Below are positions 1-10,500 of a DNA stretch of 64,000 bases, piece by piece. Within the stretch, counting starts at the first letter, position 1. Each line of letters opens with the position of its first letter. This DNA comes from Brachionus plicatilis (lineage: Eukaryota > Rotifera > Eurotatoria > Ploima > Brachionidae), in the NCBI GenBank assembly GCA_010279815.1, contig QEOQ01000670.1:531857-595856 (forward strand), written 5' to 3'. Made by a program: the position numbers and the translations under genes. A model generated the notes under the pieces. That model saw only the letters and a list, made by a program, of their open reading frames with translations, ran no database searches and was not told the origin of the DNA.

Positions 1-24
1 TTAATTTTAATTTTTGACTTAAAG

Positions 25-375
25 GTTAACTTGTGGGATGTTAGATACTCTAAAAATAGTGCTGCTAAATTTTCGACCAGTCAACAATGTAATTCAAGGT
101 GTTCAATTAAATTAGACAACTCTGGAGACTATTTATATACAAGTAAAAATTTTATTTTAAATTTTTAAATTTTAATTAAATTTTATTACTAAGTGGCGAA
201 AGACGGGCATATAAGAGTTTTTAATACCATATCAAAAAAATTAATAAAAACAATTATTTCTCCTGAACAAAAAGAGCCAAATCAACTCTATTCAGAAATA
301 CCAAGTATTCATGTTTTTGATGATTTAAGTATGCTTTATGGTGTAGATAAAAAATTGATGTATTATTCAATTTAA
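25..375 (+). CDS. WD40-repeat protein, last two exons (5' part outside window)
   Basis: Two exons can be joined: 25-142 and 194-375, separated by a 51-nt intron (GT at 143, AG ending at 193). The join keeps the frame (split codon A|TG) and the stop is TAA at 373-375. The product reads as a WD40 blade: the first exon starts VNLWDVR, continues to a GDYLYT strand, and the second exon supplies DGHIRVFN, the typical Gly-His/Val-Phe/Trp pattern. It ends in a short tail after one more partial blade. WD40 propellers are interaction scaffolds, and the subfamily cannot be told from about 100 residues. The acceptor at 23-24 implies at least one further exon upstream of the window. Confidence 0.72.
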
Positions 376-578
376 ATAACAATTTTTGAATTAATTAAAG
401 TAATTGTTTTAAAGCTTTTAAATAAAAAATTAATAAAAAAATTTTTATTTAAACTATTTTAAAATAAATCAATCCATATTAATTAATAAATAAAATTAAT
501 TTTCTTGAACCTTTAATGAGATTCTTTTTGGTAATTTTAATAAACTTAAATTTAAAACAAAATTTACTACAGAGAATT

Positions 579-1286
579 GGATGAAGATTAAAAAAACATA
601 TAAAATGTTACTAAAACATATAAAAAGTGAATCAAGCATAAAACTATTTTTATTTTATAAAAATGTGAATCAAAACATAAACTTATTTTTAAATTCTGTG
701 AATAAAACATAAATTAAATTTATCAAAAAGTGATCCAAAACATATAAATTTATACAAAGTATAAAAAAAATTTAAGTCAATTTGATCAATTTTATATGTA
801 CAAATTATTGACATTAGAAAGGAGCGCAAGGCTTGTTATTCCTAAATGAAAATGTTTTTCTTCACTTCCCTCATTTATTTCAGCCCCAAAATAGAAAGAT
901 TCGTCCTTACCAAGAGAAATAAAGTCTAAATTTGATCTTAAATAAGGTCTTCAATTATAAAAATCCATTCGATTTTTCTTTTCATGGTTGAAAAAAAAAT
1001 TAAATATCTAAATTAAAGGTTTATGTTTCAATCACTTTTCTTCAAAATAATTTCAAGTTAGTTTTTTTTTATTTCGATATGTTTTATTCACTTTTTGAAT
1101 AATTTATTTAGTCATTTATGTTTTATTCACATTTAGCAAAAAGTGTATATGTTTTAGTCACATTTTAAGTTAATAATGTTCGAATTTATGTTTTACTTCA
1201 CTCTTTTACAAAGTTAAAATCTCAATTTTTTCTTTATGTTCTGTTTTTTAAGATTAACATTTTATATGTTTTTTTAATCTTCTTCC
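579..1286. mobile_element. Non-autonomous DNA transposon (Mutator-like MITE), 708 bp
   Basis: The ends 579-610 and 1255-1286 are inverted repeats of 32 bp with a single mismatch (left GGATGAAGATT, right end read inward GGAAGAAGATT). The element is flanked by a perfect 9-bp direct repeat, CAGAGAATT, at 570-578 and 1287-1295. Inside each arm lie four or five subterminal repeats resembling GTGAATnAAACATAAA, near 627, 662, 697 and 729, with inverted counterparts near 1019, 1077, 1118, 1147 and 1184. There is no transposase ORF. A 9-bp duplication with long inverted repeats is characteristic of Mutator-like elements; that class assignment is inference. Confidence 0.85.
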
Positions 1287-1611
1287 CAGAGAATTTAAGA
1301 ATATCTATGCTTTCTAATCACACTTAAAGCGAAAATATTTCTTTTAGCTATTTAAAAATAAATTAATTTGTAAATTGATCTCTTTTCCAATCATTTTTTT
1401 TATATAACCATTTAAGTTAAATATTCAAACTATTGCTATTACATCTCAACTATATTCTTTACAGTTGTGTTAATATTTTTTTTTCTTTATTTCAAAAAAT
1501 TCTAAAATTTGCTTATTTTAAAAAAAAAATTCGAATCTTAAAAATTTTATTATTTATGAACAAAGAGTATATAACAGATAATCAAAATTTAATATTTTAA
1601 TTAGAAATATT

Positions 1612-3112
1612 TTAATCTGAGTTTTCCTCAGTTTCATTTTGTGTCTCTTCTTCGACAGTGTGTTGTTCAGCAGTATCATCACCAGTGTCTGGACTCTCTT
1701 CATTTGGTTCAATAGCTTTAATTTAAATTTTAATACTAAAATCGGTTTAAATAGATTTTTAAAAAAATACCTTGTTCCTCCTCTTCTTCGCTTTCTTCTT
1801 CCCCACTAATGTTCTCCAAATCTCGAAGTCGAGTTCGCTTTCAAATCAAAAAATTAAATTACTTTTTACACAAATTTTAGTTTTAAAAAAAACCTGATTT
1901 TTTTCTTCCTGTCTAGTGAACGGTCTATACCGAACATTCATTTTAGTGTTTCCAACTTTACCTAATTTGGTACGTCTTTTACTCAATCGGACTCTTAATT
2001 TTAATTAAAAAAATGGCAATTCTTTGGCAATTTTTTTTTCAACTAACCTCGTATCCAGCTCATTGTAAAAAACGCCATTATCTTTGATAATAAAGTAATA
2101 GTTTTCCTCATATCCATAAGACGACTTGGATTTGATGTTCCAAGTATATTCTCTTGATAACTTGAATTCATACTCATCATCTGCGTCGTATTCGGTCTCA
2201 TTCTGGTCATCACGATGCCTTTTGTGAACAGTTTCTTGTGTCGGAAGAAAATAGGCAACAAATTGTTCACCATTTTTATCCACTAAACCTTTGATCAATG
2301 CCTGAGACATTTCTGCATGCTGTTTTCTTTCCGAATCGGACTTAATTGTCGGATCATCATCAAAAAGCACCTGGGCACTTGAATGACGCCACAGCTAAAG
2401 CAAAAATTTAAAAAATTTATTCCTAAAAATTCTGACAATCTTTTCTACATCAAAATCAGGGAATATTTGAAGTTCCTGCTGAGCAAAAACTCCTGGTTTG
2501 CTGTAGTGTTTGGTCACTTGTTTTTTAGTTGCCTCAAAGCCCTGCTCGATCGCAGCTATTTGACTTTCTCTGTCTTTGTAATAATCAGTATCTTTAAGTT
2601 TCTTTTTAACCGAATATCCAACTCTTTTTTATTAAAAATTTTTAAAAAAATGAATAAATTCAAAAATTTTACTTTGATTCAGCTGAATCATATTGTTTAG
2701 GCTGGAATCTAGTGTTTTCGGCTGAGATGTATTCATTTCTTCTCATCCATGACACGGTCTTGTTATGCTGCTCGGCTCTTTTAAGATCCGCAGCGGACAC
2801 ATTGTCTTCTTCAAGTAACTTTTCATCATTGGGATGCAATTGTGCATCTTGGTCCAATTTGTTATAATCTTGGTTAATTAGATCAATGCGTATTCCCAAG
2901 TCTTGCTCGTTTAAAATGTCCCATTTGAAATTTTTTTCCAAAGATGTGGATTTGTATTCTATGTACCGATTTGAATCAAATGGGTAAACTATTGATTTTG
3001 GTTCAAAAGGTATATCAGGAAGCTTGTTTTGGTATTTAATTCGACAAATAAGGTCCGATGTACCAGACTTATGTGTGCTCGAAGACAAATTTGACTGACT
3101 ATTACGAATCAT
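1612..3112 (-). CDS. PAF1: RNA polymerase II-associated factor 1 (PAF1 complex subunit)
   Basis: Six exons on the minus strand: 3112-2673, 2623-2449, 2394-2048, 1993-1894, 1837-1771 and 1715-1612. The five introns are 49-56 nt and all phases agree, giving 410 aa. The product follows PAF1 throughout: the N-terminal block ICRIKYQNKLPDIPFEP and YPFDSNRYIEYKSTSLEK, then DLGIRIDLIN, SWMRRNEYIS, YYKDRESQIAAIE, FPDFD, and the core EMSQALIKGL, GEQFVAYFLPTQET, YEENYYFI and NELDTRVRLSKRR. It ends in a short Glu/Asp-rich tail. PAF1 scaffolds the nuclear PAF1 complex (with CTR9, LEO1, CDC73), which travels with elongating Pol II and promotes H2B ubiquitination. It is somewhat shorter than the human protein because the acidic C-terminal tail is reduced. 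The start is the ATG just before MIRNSQS, with stops upstream. No damage is seen. Confidence 0.95.
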
Positions 3113-4208
3113 TTAGAATTATTCAAAAAATCTTCATTTTACTTTTAGTTAAATTAAATTTTTTACAATTTTTTTCAGTAGCAAAACATTATTAACAAAT
3201 TTTTTGACATTTCAGTATGTCCCAAAAATACAGGAGTGAATGGATACAAGGATTCTACCAAATTGTACGCTAATTTTCGTGATTTGACTTAACTTTACGA
3301 TAATTCAAATAGATTACTTTAAAATACTGAAAAAAAATCACTAATTTACGTTAATTTACATGAAATATCATAATATTTTGACAAATTACGAAATTAACGT
3401 AAAAAATGGTACATACCAAATAAATCTGCAATCAAATTTTTGTAAAATCCAATGCCAGATTTCATAAAATCTAAAGTCTCTTTTCCTAAAATATTTTCCC
3501 CTCTCAAATTTATCAAATTACGATCAAAAATACTTTTTAATTGTTAAGAAGCCTTATAAAATTTAAATCCAATGAAATCGTAATTTTGAAAAAAAAATCG
3601 CTTGAAAAAATAAATCTTTGAAATTTTTAAGCTTAAATTTATTTTTGCTAACTATTTCTAAAACAAATTCTTTTAAAAATGCGTAGGCTTCTATTAAAGA
3701 AGGTCTTTTAAACACATGGTCTAAGCATGTTTTTAAACACGAGCTAAGTGTTTGAATACAAAGTGAGCTTTAAAGCTTTCACAAGAAATCTCTCAAACAA
3801 TGTATTTGATTTTTCCACGAAATTTAAAAAAAGCATGGTCTCAAATGAATACTGTAGTTTTGGCTCTACCATGCAATAATGAAAGTGGAATGATTCTAAG
3901 ATTTAAAGTATTCAAAATATTTTTGGTCATTCACAAATAGATTATATTGAAAATAAAGAGATTATCAAATGCAATCAATTTAAGTGTTGATAATTTTAAA
4001 AATTACACCTTCGTTGAATTAAGTTCTTTTTAAATAAGAAATTTACAAAAAAGAAATTTTTTTTTTTATTTTTAACAATTAAAAAGAAACATTAAATAAC
4101 AAAAATATTATCAAAATACATTAATTAATTAATATAGTAAAATTAGAGAGAAGTTAAAAGTTCATTTTGATAATTAACAAGTTGTACTTTAAAAAAACTA
4201 AATAAAAA
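3113..4208. other. AT-rich intergenic stretch
   Basis: I see no gene. The stretch holds a small inverted repeat around 3352-3406 whose arms read TTTACGTTAATTT and AAATTAACGTAAA. This composition resembles the larger TTTACGTAA-type foldback elements elsewhere in the window (near 25140-25720, 51880-52892 and 61437-61560), so it may be a worn MITE. It also separates the PAF1 5' end from the satellite, so the PAF1 promoter probably lies at its left edge. Confidence 0.4.
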
Positions 4209-6062
4209 ATGAGAATTGCTAATTATCAGTTACCATCAAATATGAACTTGGGTAAGTTCGGTCCGAAATGTATTCATTTCCATGCAGACTTTGAATTTGT
4301 AGTTGTCTTCTTGCGTTTAAATGATTATTGTCAGTTACCATCAAATAAAAACTTGGGTAAGTTCGGTCCGAAATGTATTCATTTCCATGCAGACTTTGAA
4401 TTTGTAGTTGTCTTCTTGCGTTTAAATGCTTATTGTCAGTTACCTTCAAATATGAACTTGGGTAAGTTCGGTCCGAAATGTATTCATTTCCATGCAGACT
4501 TTGAATTTGTAGTTGTCTTCTTGCGTTTAAACGCTTATTGTCAGTTACCATCAAATATGAACTTGGTTAAGTTCAGTCCGAAATGTATTCATTTCCATGC
4601 AGACTTTGAATTTGTAGTTGTCTTCTTGCGTTTAAATGCTTATTGTCAGTTACCATCAAATATGAACTTGGTTAAGTTCAGTCCGAAATGTATTCATTTC
4701 CATGCAGACTTTGAATTTGAAGTTGTCTTCTTGCGTTTAATTTCTTTTTGTCAATTACCATCATATATAAACTTGGTTAAGTTCAGTCCGAAATGTATTC
4801 ATTTCCATGCAGACTTTGAATTTGTAGTTGTCTTGTTGCGTTAAAATGCTTATTGTCAGTTACCATCAAATATAAACTTGGGTAAAATCAGTCCGAAATG
4901 TATTCATTTCCATGCAGACTTTGAATTTGTAGTTGTCTTTTTGTGTATAAATGCTTTTTGTCAGTTACCATCAAATATAAACTTGGGTAAGTTCGGTCCG
5001 AAATGTATTCATTTCCATGCAGACTTTGAATTTGTAGTTGTCTTCTTGCGTTTAAATGCTTATTGTCAGTTACCATCAAATATGAACTTGGGTAAGTTCA
5101 GTCCGAAATGTATTCATTTCCATGCAGACTTTGAATTTGTAGTTGTCTTGTTGCGTTTAAATGCTTATTGTCAGTTACCATCAAATATAAACTTGGGTAA
5201 AATCAGTCCGAAATGTATTCATTTCCATGCAGACTTTGAATTTGTAGTTGTCTTTTTGTGTATAAATGCTTTTTGTCAGTTACCATCAAATATAAACTTG
5301 GGTAAAATCAGTCCGAAATGTATTCATTTCCATGCAGACTTTGAATTTGTAGTTGTCTTCTTGCGTTTAAATGCTTATTGTCAGTTATCATCAAATAAAA
5401 ACTTGGGTAAAATCAGTCCGAAATGTATTCATTTCCATGCAGACTTTGAATTTGTAGTTGTCTTTTTGTGTTTAAATGCTTTTTGTCAATTACCATCAAA
5501 TATAAACTTTGGTAAGTTCGGTCCGAAATGTATTCATTTCCATGCAGATTTTGAATTTGTAGTTGTCTTCTTGCGTTTAAATGCTTTTTGTCAATTACCA
5601 TCAAATTTAAACTTGGGTAAGTTCAGTCCGAAATGAATTCATTTCCATGCTGACTTTGAATTTGAAGTTGTCTTCTTGCGTTTAAATGCTTATTGTCAGT
5701 TACCATCAAATATGAACTTGGTTAAGTTCAGTCCGAAATGTATTCATTTCCATGCAGACTTTGAATTTGAAGTTGTCTTCTTGCGTTTCATTTCTTTTTG
5801 TCAATTACCATCATATATAAACTAGGGTAAGTTCGGTCCGAAATGTATTCATTTCCATGCAGACTTTGAATTTGAAGTTGTCTTCTTGCGTTTAATTGCT
5901 TTTTGTCAATTACCATCAAATATAAACTTGGTTAAGTTCAGTCCCAAATGTATTCATTTCCATGCAGACTTTGAATTTGTAGTTGTCTTCTTGCGTTTAA
6001 ATGCTTTTTGTCAATTGCCATCAAATATGAACTTCGGTCCGAAATGTATTCATTTCCATGCA
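4209..6062. repeat. 105-bp tandem satellite, about 17.7 copies
   Basis: The unit repeats every 105 bp. The motif AAATGTATTC recurs at 4266, 4371, 4476, 4581 and so on, with one variant AAATGAATTC at 5631 and a 96-bp last unit near 6042. Because 105 is divisible by 3, uninterrupted reading frames of 35-residue repeats appear on both strands (plus frame NLGKFGPKCIHFHADFEF, minus frame LHGNEYISDRTYPS). They are broken by point stops near 4842 and 5634. Unit variants are shuffled, and a two-unit block near 4635-4850 recurs at 5685-5900, exactly ten units (1050 bp) downstream, so there is higher-order duplication. I treat this as satellite DNA, not a gene. Confidence 0.93.
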
Positions 6063-7208
6063 TGTTAAATTGTGCATTTTCCTGTTTTTTTTTATATTCT
6101 CGCAACAATATTTTTATCGCTGGACCAAATTTTTTAATTTTCTTTTCAAGTTTTTTTGTCTTTAGTTTTTTTCTTAAAAGCAATAATTAGTTCTTTTTCT
6201 TTAGTTTTAAGCTTTTAAAGTTTAAATTTTAGTTTTGTTTAGATTTCATACATATATCGAATTAAATTGAAATTTTGAATTTCAATTTTTTAAAAAAAAT
6301 TTATAATTTTTTTTTTTTTTATCTTTTTTATCTTCTATTGGATATTTTTCAAAAATAATTAAAGATTTTAATATTACTTAATTTTGTGATAATTAATTCT
6401 TTTTAAAATGATTTATCATTAACTTAAAAATTAAGTTCCAAAATCCTCAATAACGTGAATTATTTATAAATATTAAAGTCTAGTTTTCGATATTTAAATT
6501 TTTTTTCTTACAGATTTTTTTTCAAATTTGTCATTATAACATTTTATTTGATTTTCTAAATTTTATTATAATTTATTAAAATTTTAATCAATTAGTTAAT
6601 TAAAAAAATGTACATTTAATAATTTAATTTTTACTTTATTAAACAGTTCCAGTTTATTGTTAAAAATTTATAGATAAATAAAATAATATTTTAAAAAATT
6701 TAAAAGAATTTGTTTTTTTAGTAAATTTGTGCTGAATTAAGCGCCAAAGACAATATTTTGTTTTATTGCTATAAACGATAAGTTCACAAAGCAACTTGGA
6801 AACAAAAAGAGATAAAATTAAGCTAGCAGTTAAATATCAACCAAGTGGTAGCATGGTAACCATGATTTAATTTGGAGAAAATTATTTTTTATATTGGACA
6901 TTTTAAGTCATAAAAATTTAAATGAATGACGATAAAAAAAATTTTTGATAAGCTTTTCGAAAATAATAAGTTATTGTCGAGAGAGTAACTTATAATTTTA
7001 AAACCCTAATTTTTTTCATTTCTAAGGTGTTTAACTTCAACTGTTTTAATTGATTTAAATGATGTTTTCAATGAGCTTAAGCCATTGTCTGGTGGCATGC
7101 AAAATCAAACTATACTCAGTCATAATTTTTTTTTAAAAATTAGAAAAAACAAAGAATTTTTTACAAATTTTCTCAATTCTCAATCACACAAAACCATTTT
7201 TTTAAAAA
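6063..7208. other. AT-rich intergenic stretch with a candidate promoter island
   Basis: There is no coding signal. Composition becomes less AT-biased around 6735-6880, upstream of the coiled-coil gene, and the X-box-like site at 6847-6861 lies there. The rest is homopolymer-rich spacer following the satellite. Confidence 0.4.
6847..6861 (+). promoter_or_regulatory. X-box-like (RFX-binding) site
   Basis: The sequence GGTAGCATGGTAACC matches the right half of the metazoan RFX X-box (ATGGTAAC) perfectly and the left half imperfectly (4 of 6 positions by my reading). It lies about 700 bp upstream of the ATG of the coiled-coil gene. RFX factors drive ciliary genes in animals, so a functional site would fit a centriolar or ciliary coiled-coil product. 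That link is inference, and a single degenerate motif can occur by chance. Confidence 0.3.
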
Positions 7209-7355
7209 TGAGTCAAGCTAACACAAAAGTGAACAATGAATACCCAGTGTACCTTAATGGTGAGCTTTTTTATCCATTTAATCACGAAACATTGCGTAAT
7301 TTTCCTCCAAAAAGAGAACTCAGAAAAAAAAGTAAAATCAAAGTGCAGCAGTAGC
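7209..7355 (+). CDS. Small ORF of uncertain status (48 codons)
   Basis: An ATG-initiated frame runs MSQANTKVNNEYPVYLNGEL and ends in a basic stretch before TAG. Base composition across 7200-7480 is richer than the flanking spacer, and the alternative +1 frame stays open to about 7505, as if a frameshift or an undetected splice were present. I do not recognise the product. It could be an exon or leader of the coiled-coil gene that begins at 7558, but no in-phase donor/acceptor pair joining them was found. Confidence 0.25.
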
Positions 7356-7557
7356 GAGCAGCACCCAAGAGGCGTCGTATCCGTAGTTAAAATAATAACT
7401 ACGAACAAACTTGAAGAGCCTCGATACAAGCGAAAAAATAAACTACTAAACACCAAATCATTAAACAACAATTCCATAGTAATTGATCTATTTCATGTTT
7501 CTTAAGTTTAAAGCTCTATATAAATCTAATTTTTTATGCTCAATTGTAAAAATAAAA

Positions 7558-10500
7558 ATGAGCTTTAGTTTTAACCGTAGCTATACTAAATCATGCTATT
7601 TTTTGCCAATTAAGCTAGAAAATGACCAAGAAGATGACGATTATGCGAAGCCTGAGCTTCGAATCGTCCGAGTCCGTAGATACTGCTTAAGAGTAATATT
7701 TTTTTAATTTTTTTTGTCAAGGATTCATGTGACAATGAAGTGATTAAATGCGAAAAAGAAAATTTTCAGCTAAAAAATGAAAATTCTTATTTAAAAAATT
7801 TGATCTCAAAGCTGAGAGACAGTGTGAAAAATATGGAAGATGCAAAAAAAGAACAAGATTCCAATGACAACAAGTGTTTTCAGCTAAACAAAAAAATTTA
7901 TGTTCTTCAGGTAATATTGAATAATTTAGACCTTTAAGACTTGTACTCATTCAATTGCTCTCGAGATTTTAAGTGAGTTTTATTATCAGTTGATATGGAC
8001 TTAAAGCAGGTCAGGAGTCTAATTTTTTGTAAAATATATCAAGATTTTATGTTAAATGCTCAGACAAAGTGATTAGTCATTATTTTTATTAAGTACATTT
8101 TGGTAAAAAGTTATTAGAGAAAAATGAATTTTAAAAATATCACCAAATTTTTTTGAAAAGCTTTGGAATCATTTTTAAAATTTTTAATTCAAATAGAAAA
8201 TTAGTTTTTATAAATTTGAATCAGAAAGAATTAAACCAAAAAAAATTTGATAAGGATTATAAAATTAGTTCTTGAAGTTTAAAAAACAAAATTTAGCTAG
8301 TTTGAAGTCTAAATTTTTATTCCTAGAAGTAGCTTCTGCAAAAACTGTGAATTTTCTCTGATATTTGAACACCGTAAAAAAACGCAAAATTAGCCTTCAT
8401 AATTATTGAGTAGTTGAAATTTAATTTTTTGAAAACTTTTACTCTTTTTTATTTAACAGGTCTTCACAAAAAATTTTATGCTAGTGCTATATTGTTAGTA
8501 ACTTTATTATTCCTATGAATCCGCTTTTTACTGATTCTTCTTGAAAATAGTATCACAACTACATACTTATATTAACTAAAATATATTTGAAATAAAAATT
8601 TTCAACTTTTAAATATAATTTTTCTAATAATAAATTTTATTTTTTAGTAAAATATTTTTTTTAATTTTTTATTAAATTGTAAAGTATTTATTGATAAATG
8701 GTCATTACATATTGATTTTACAGACAAAAACAAAAAATAATCAAAAGGATTCACTTTAACGGCTATGATTTTTAAAATTAATTTACTAATTAAAATAAAA
8801 AATTGGATAATCAATAAAATAATAAAGTATTTATAAAATGTTTGACAAGCTAAATTTATGCATAGAAAATAGATTTTTTTGTGAAGATAAATTTTAATTA
8901 TTTCTTTTAAAAAAATTATTTGAAACTTAATTTAGGTTATTATAAAATCCATTAAGTTTTTATTATTTTTAAAGAACAAAACATTGAAATAAAAAATTCG
9001 ATATGAGGCTTTAAAGGTTTTTATTTGATTTTTATAACCTATTTAATCTAAACCAGTAAATATTGGAATAATACTTTTTAATAATTTCTAGCTTTAAATC
9101 AAGCAAACAATCAAGCACTAAAAATAAAATAAAATAATATAAAGGAAAATAAAAACAAAAAAAAAATATATTAAAATCGTTTTAATAGAGAGCATGAGGA
9201 ATGAAATTTTAAAAATTCTAATTTTATCTTCTAGGAAGAGTTGATTAGAGTCAAAATGATGCTGGACCAGAGTCAACAAATGAGAAAGGGTGACATGGAA
9301 CGCAATCAAATATTGCAAAATAGACTCGATATGCTAGAAGTATTTTGGAAGAAATCCCTTAAGTTAAATCATATTAAAATTTTTTTGTTTAATTAGAAAA
9401 TATCGAATTCAGAGCCGAACTCGGCGTTAAGTAATCAGTTTGAATTAGTGAATCAAATAACCAAATTTCAAGTATTTTTTAAATAAAACAAAAGTTTATT
9501 TTTATTCAACTTTTAAAATTTCCTAGGCATCAGAAAGTATTCTAAAGCAAAGTCTTGAGAATGAAAAATTAAAAATCAATGAACTAAATGATCAAATATT
9601 TGAATTAAAAAGAACTCTCCATCATTCAATGAGCTCGTTTGAAAATACACTTGAAAATTCGTCTCACAAAAATGTAAGCTTTTGTTTTTATTTTTTTCAC
9701 AAATAGTGTTTTTATAACCTGTTTGGATTTTTTTTAAGAATGATAAACTTTACAGTGAAATATTAGAAAATTTAAAATCGCAGGGTCTTAGCCAAGAAAC
9801 GAGCAATTACCGCGAGATTATAATTCATTTATATAAGCAAAAAATGAACGCTCTGAGACAGCTGAAGGATTTTACTTTTTACATTCAGGAGATTAATCCA
9901 GATATTGGTCAAGATCCTTTGGATGCCATGAAAGTCTGCTTAATAAATAAATTAAATTATTTTTTATTGAATTTAAAATTTTTAGCTGTTGTTCACCGAG
10001 ATGAAGTCTTATCAGCACGAAATTCAGCAACTAAAACAAAAAATTGAGCTAAATAAATTAGAAATGAGGGTTCAACAGGACGAATACAGGCGTCAAATTT
10101 TTAGCCTGAATGACGAGTTGAACAAAAAACCTGAGAATAAGATTAATTTTATGATTCGGGAGAAAATTGAAGACTCGGCAATCGAGGAGGACACTCTGAG
10201 TCAGAATATTCCAATTTATACCAGCACAGCTGAATTTGTAACAAGTCGAACTATTACAATTCCATCACATGACAATTCATCATTCTATGCCGTAGATACT
10301 GAAAATGTTGAAAATATTTCCGTAAATAGATGCAAGTCTGAGTTAAAAAAAGTGGAAAAAGCTGAAAAAGAGACCCAAATTGATGGGGAATTGATGAAAA
10401 ATTTGAAAAAAGACAAAGAGCTTCGGCTTAAGTATGAAAATTTGACCGAACAATTGGATAAAATAAAAGCTGAAAAGTGTACTGCTGATCAAAAGTTAAT

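Noticed and set aside
2735..2760. Match between PAF1 coding sequence (NEYIS codons) and the satellite motif TGTATTCATTT
   Set aside because: The shared run is only about 11 bp in AT-rich DNA; chance similarity.
4209..5636. Long ORFs (211 and 252 codons on plus, several on minus) across the satellite
   Set aside because: They arise because the 105-bp repeat is a multiple of three; both strands are open, stops appear by point change, and there is no recognisable domain or start context.
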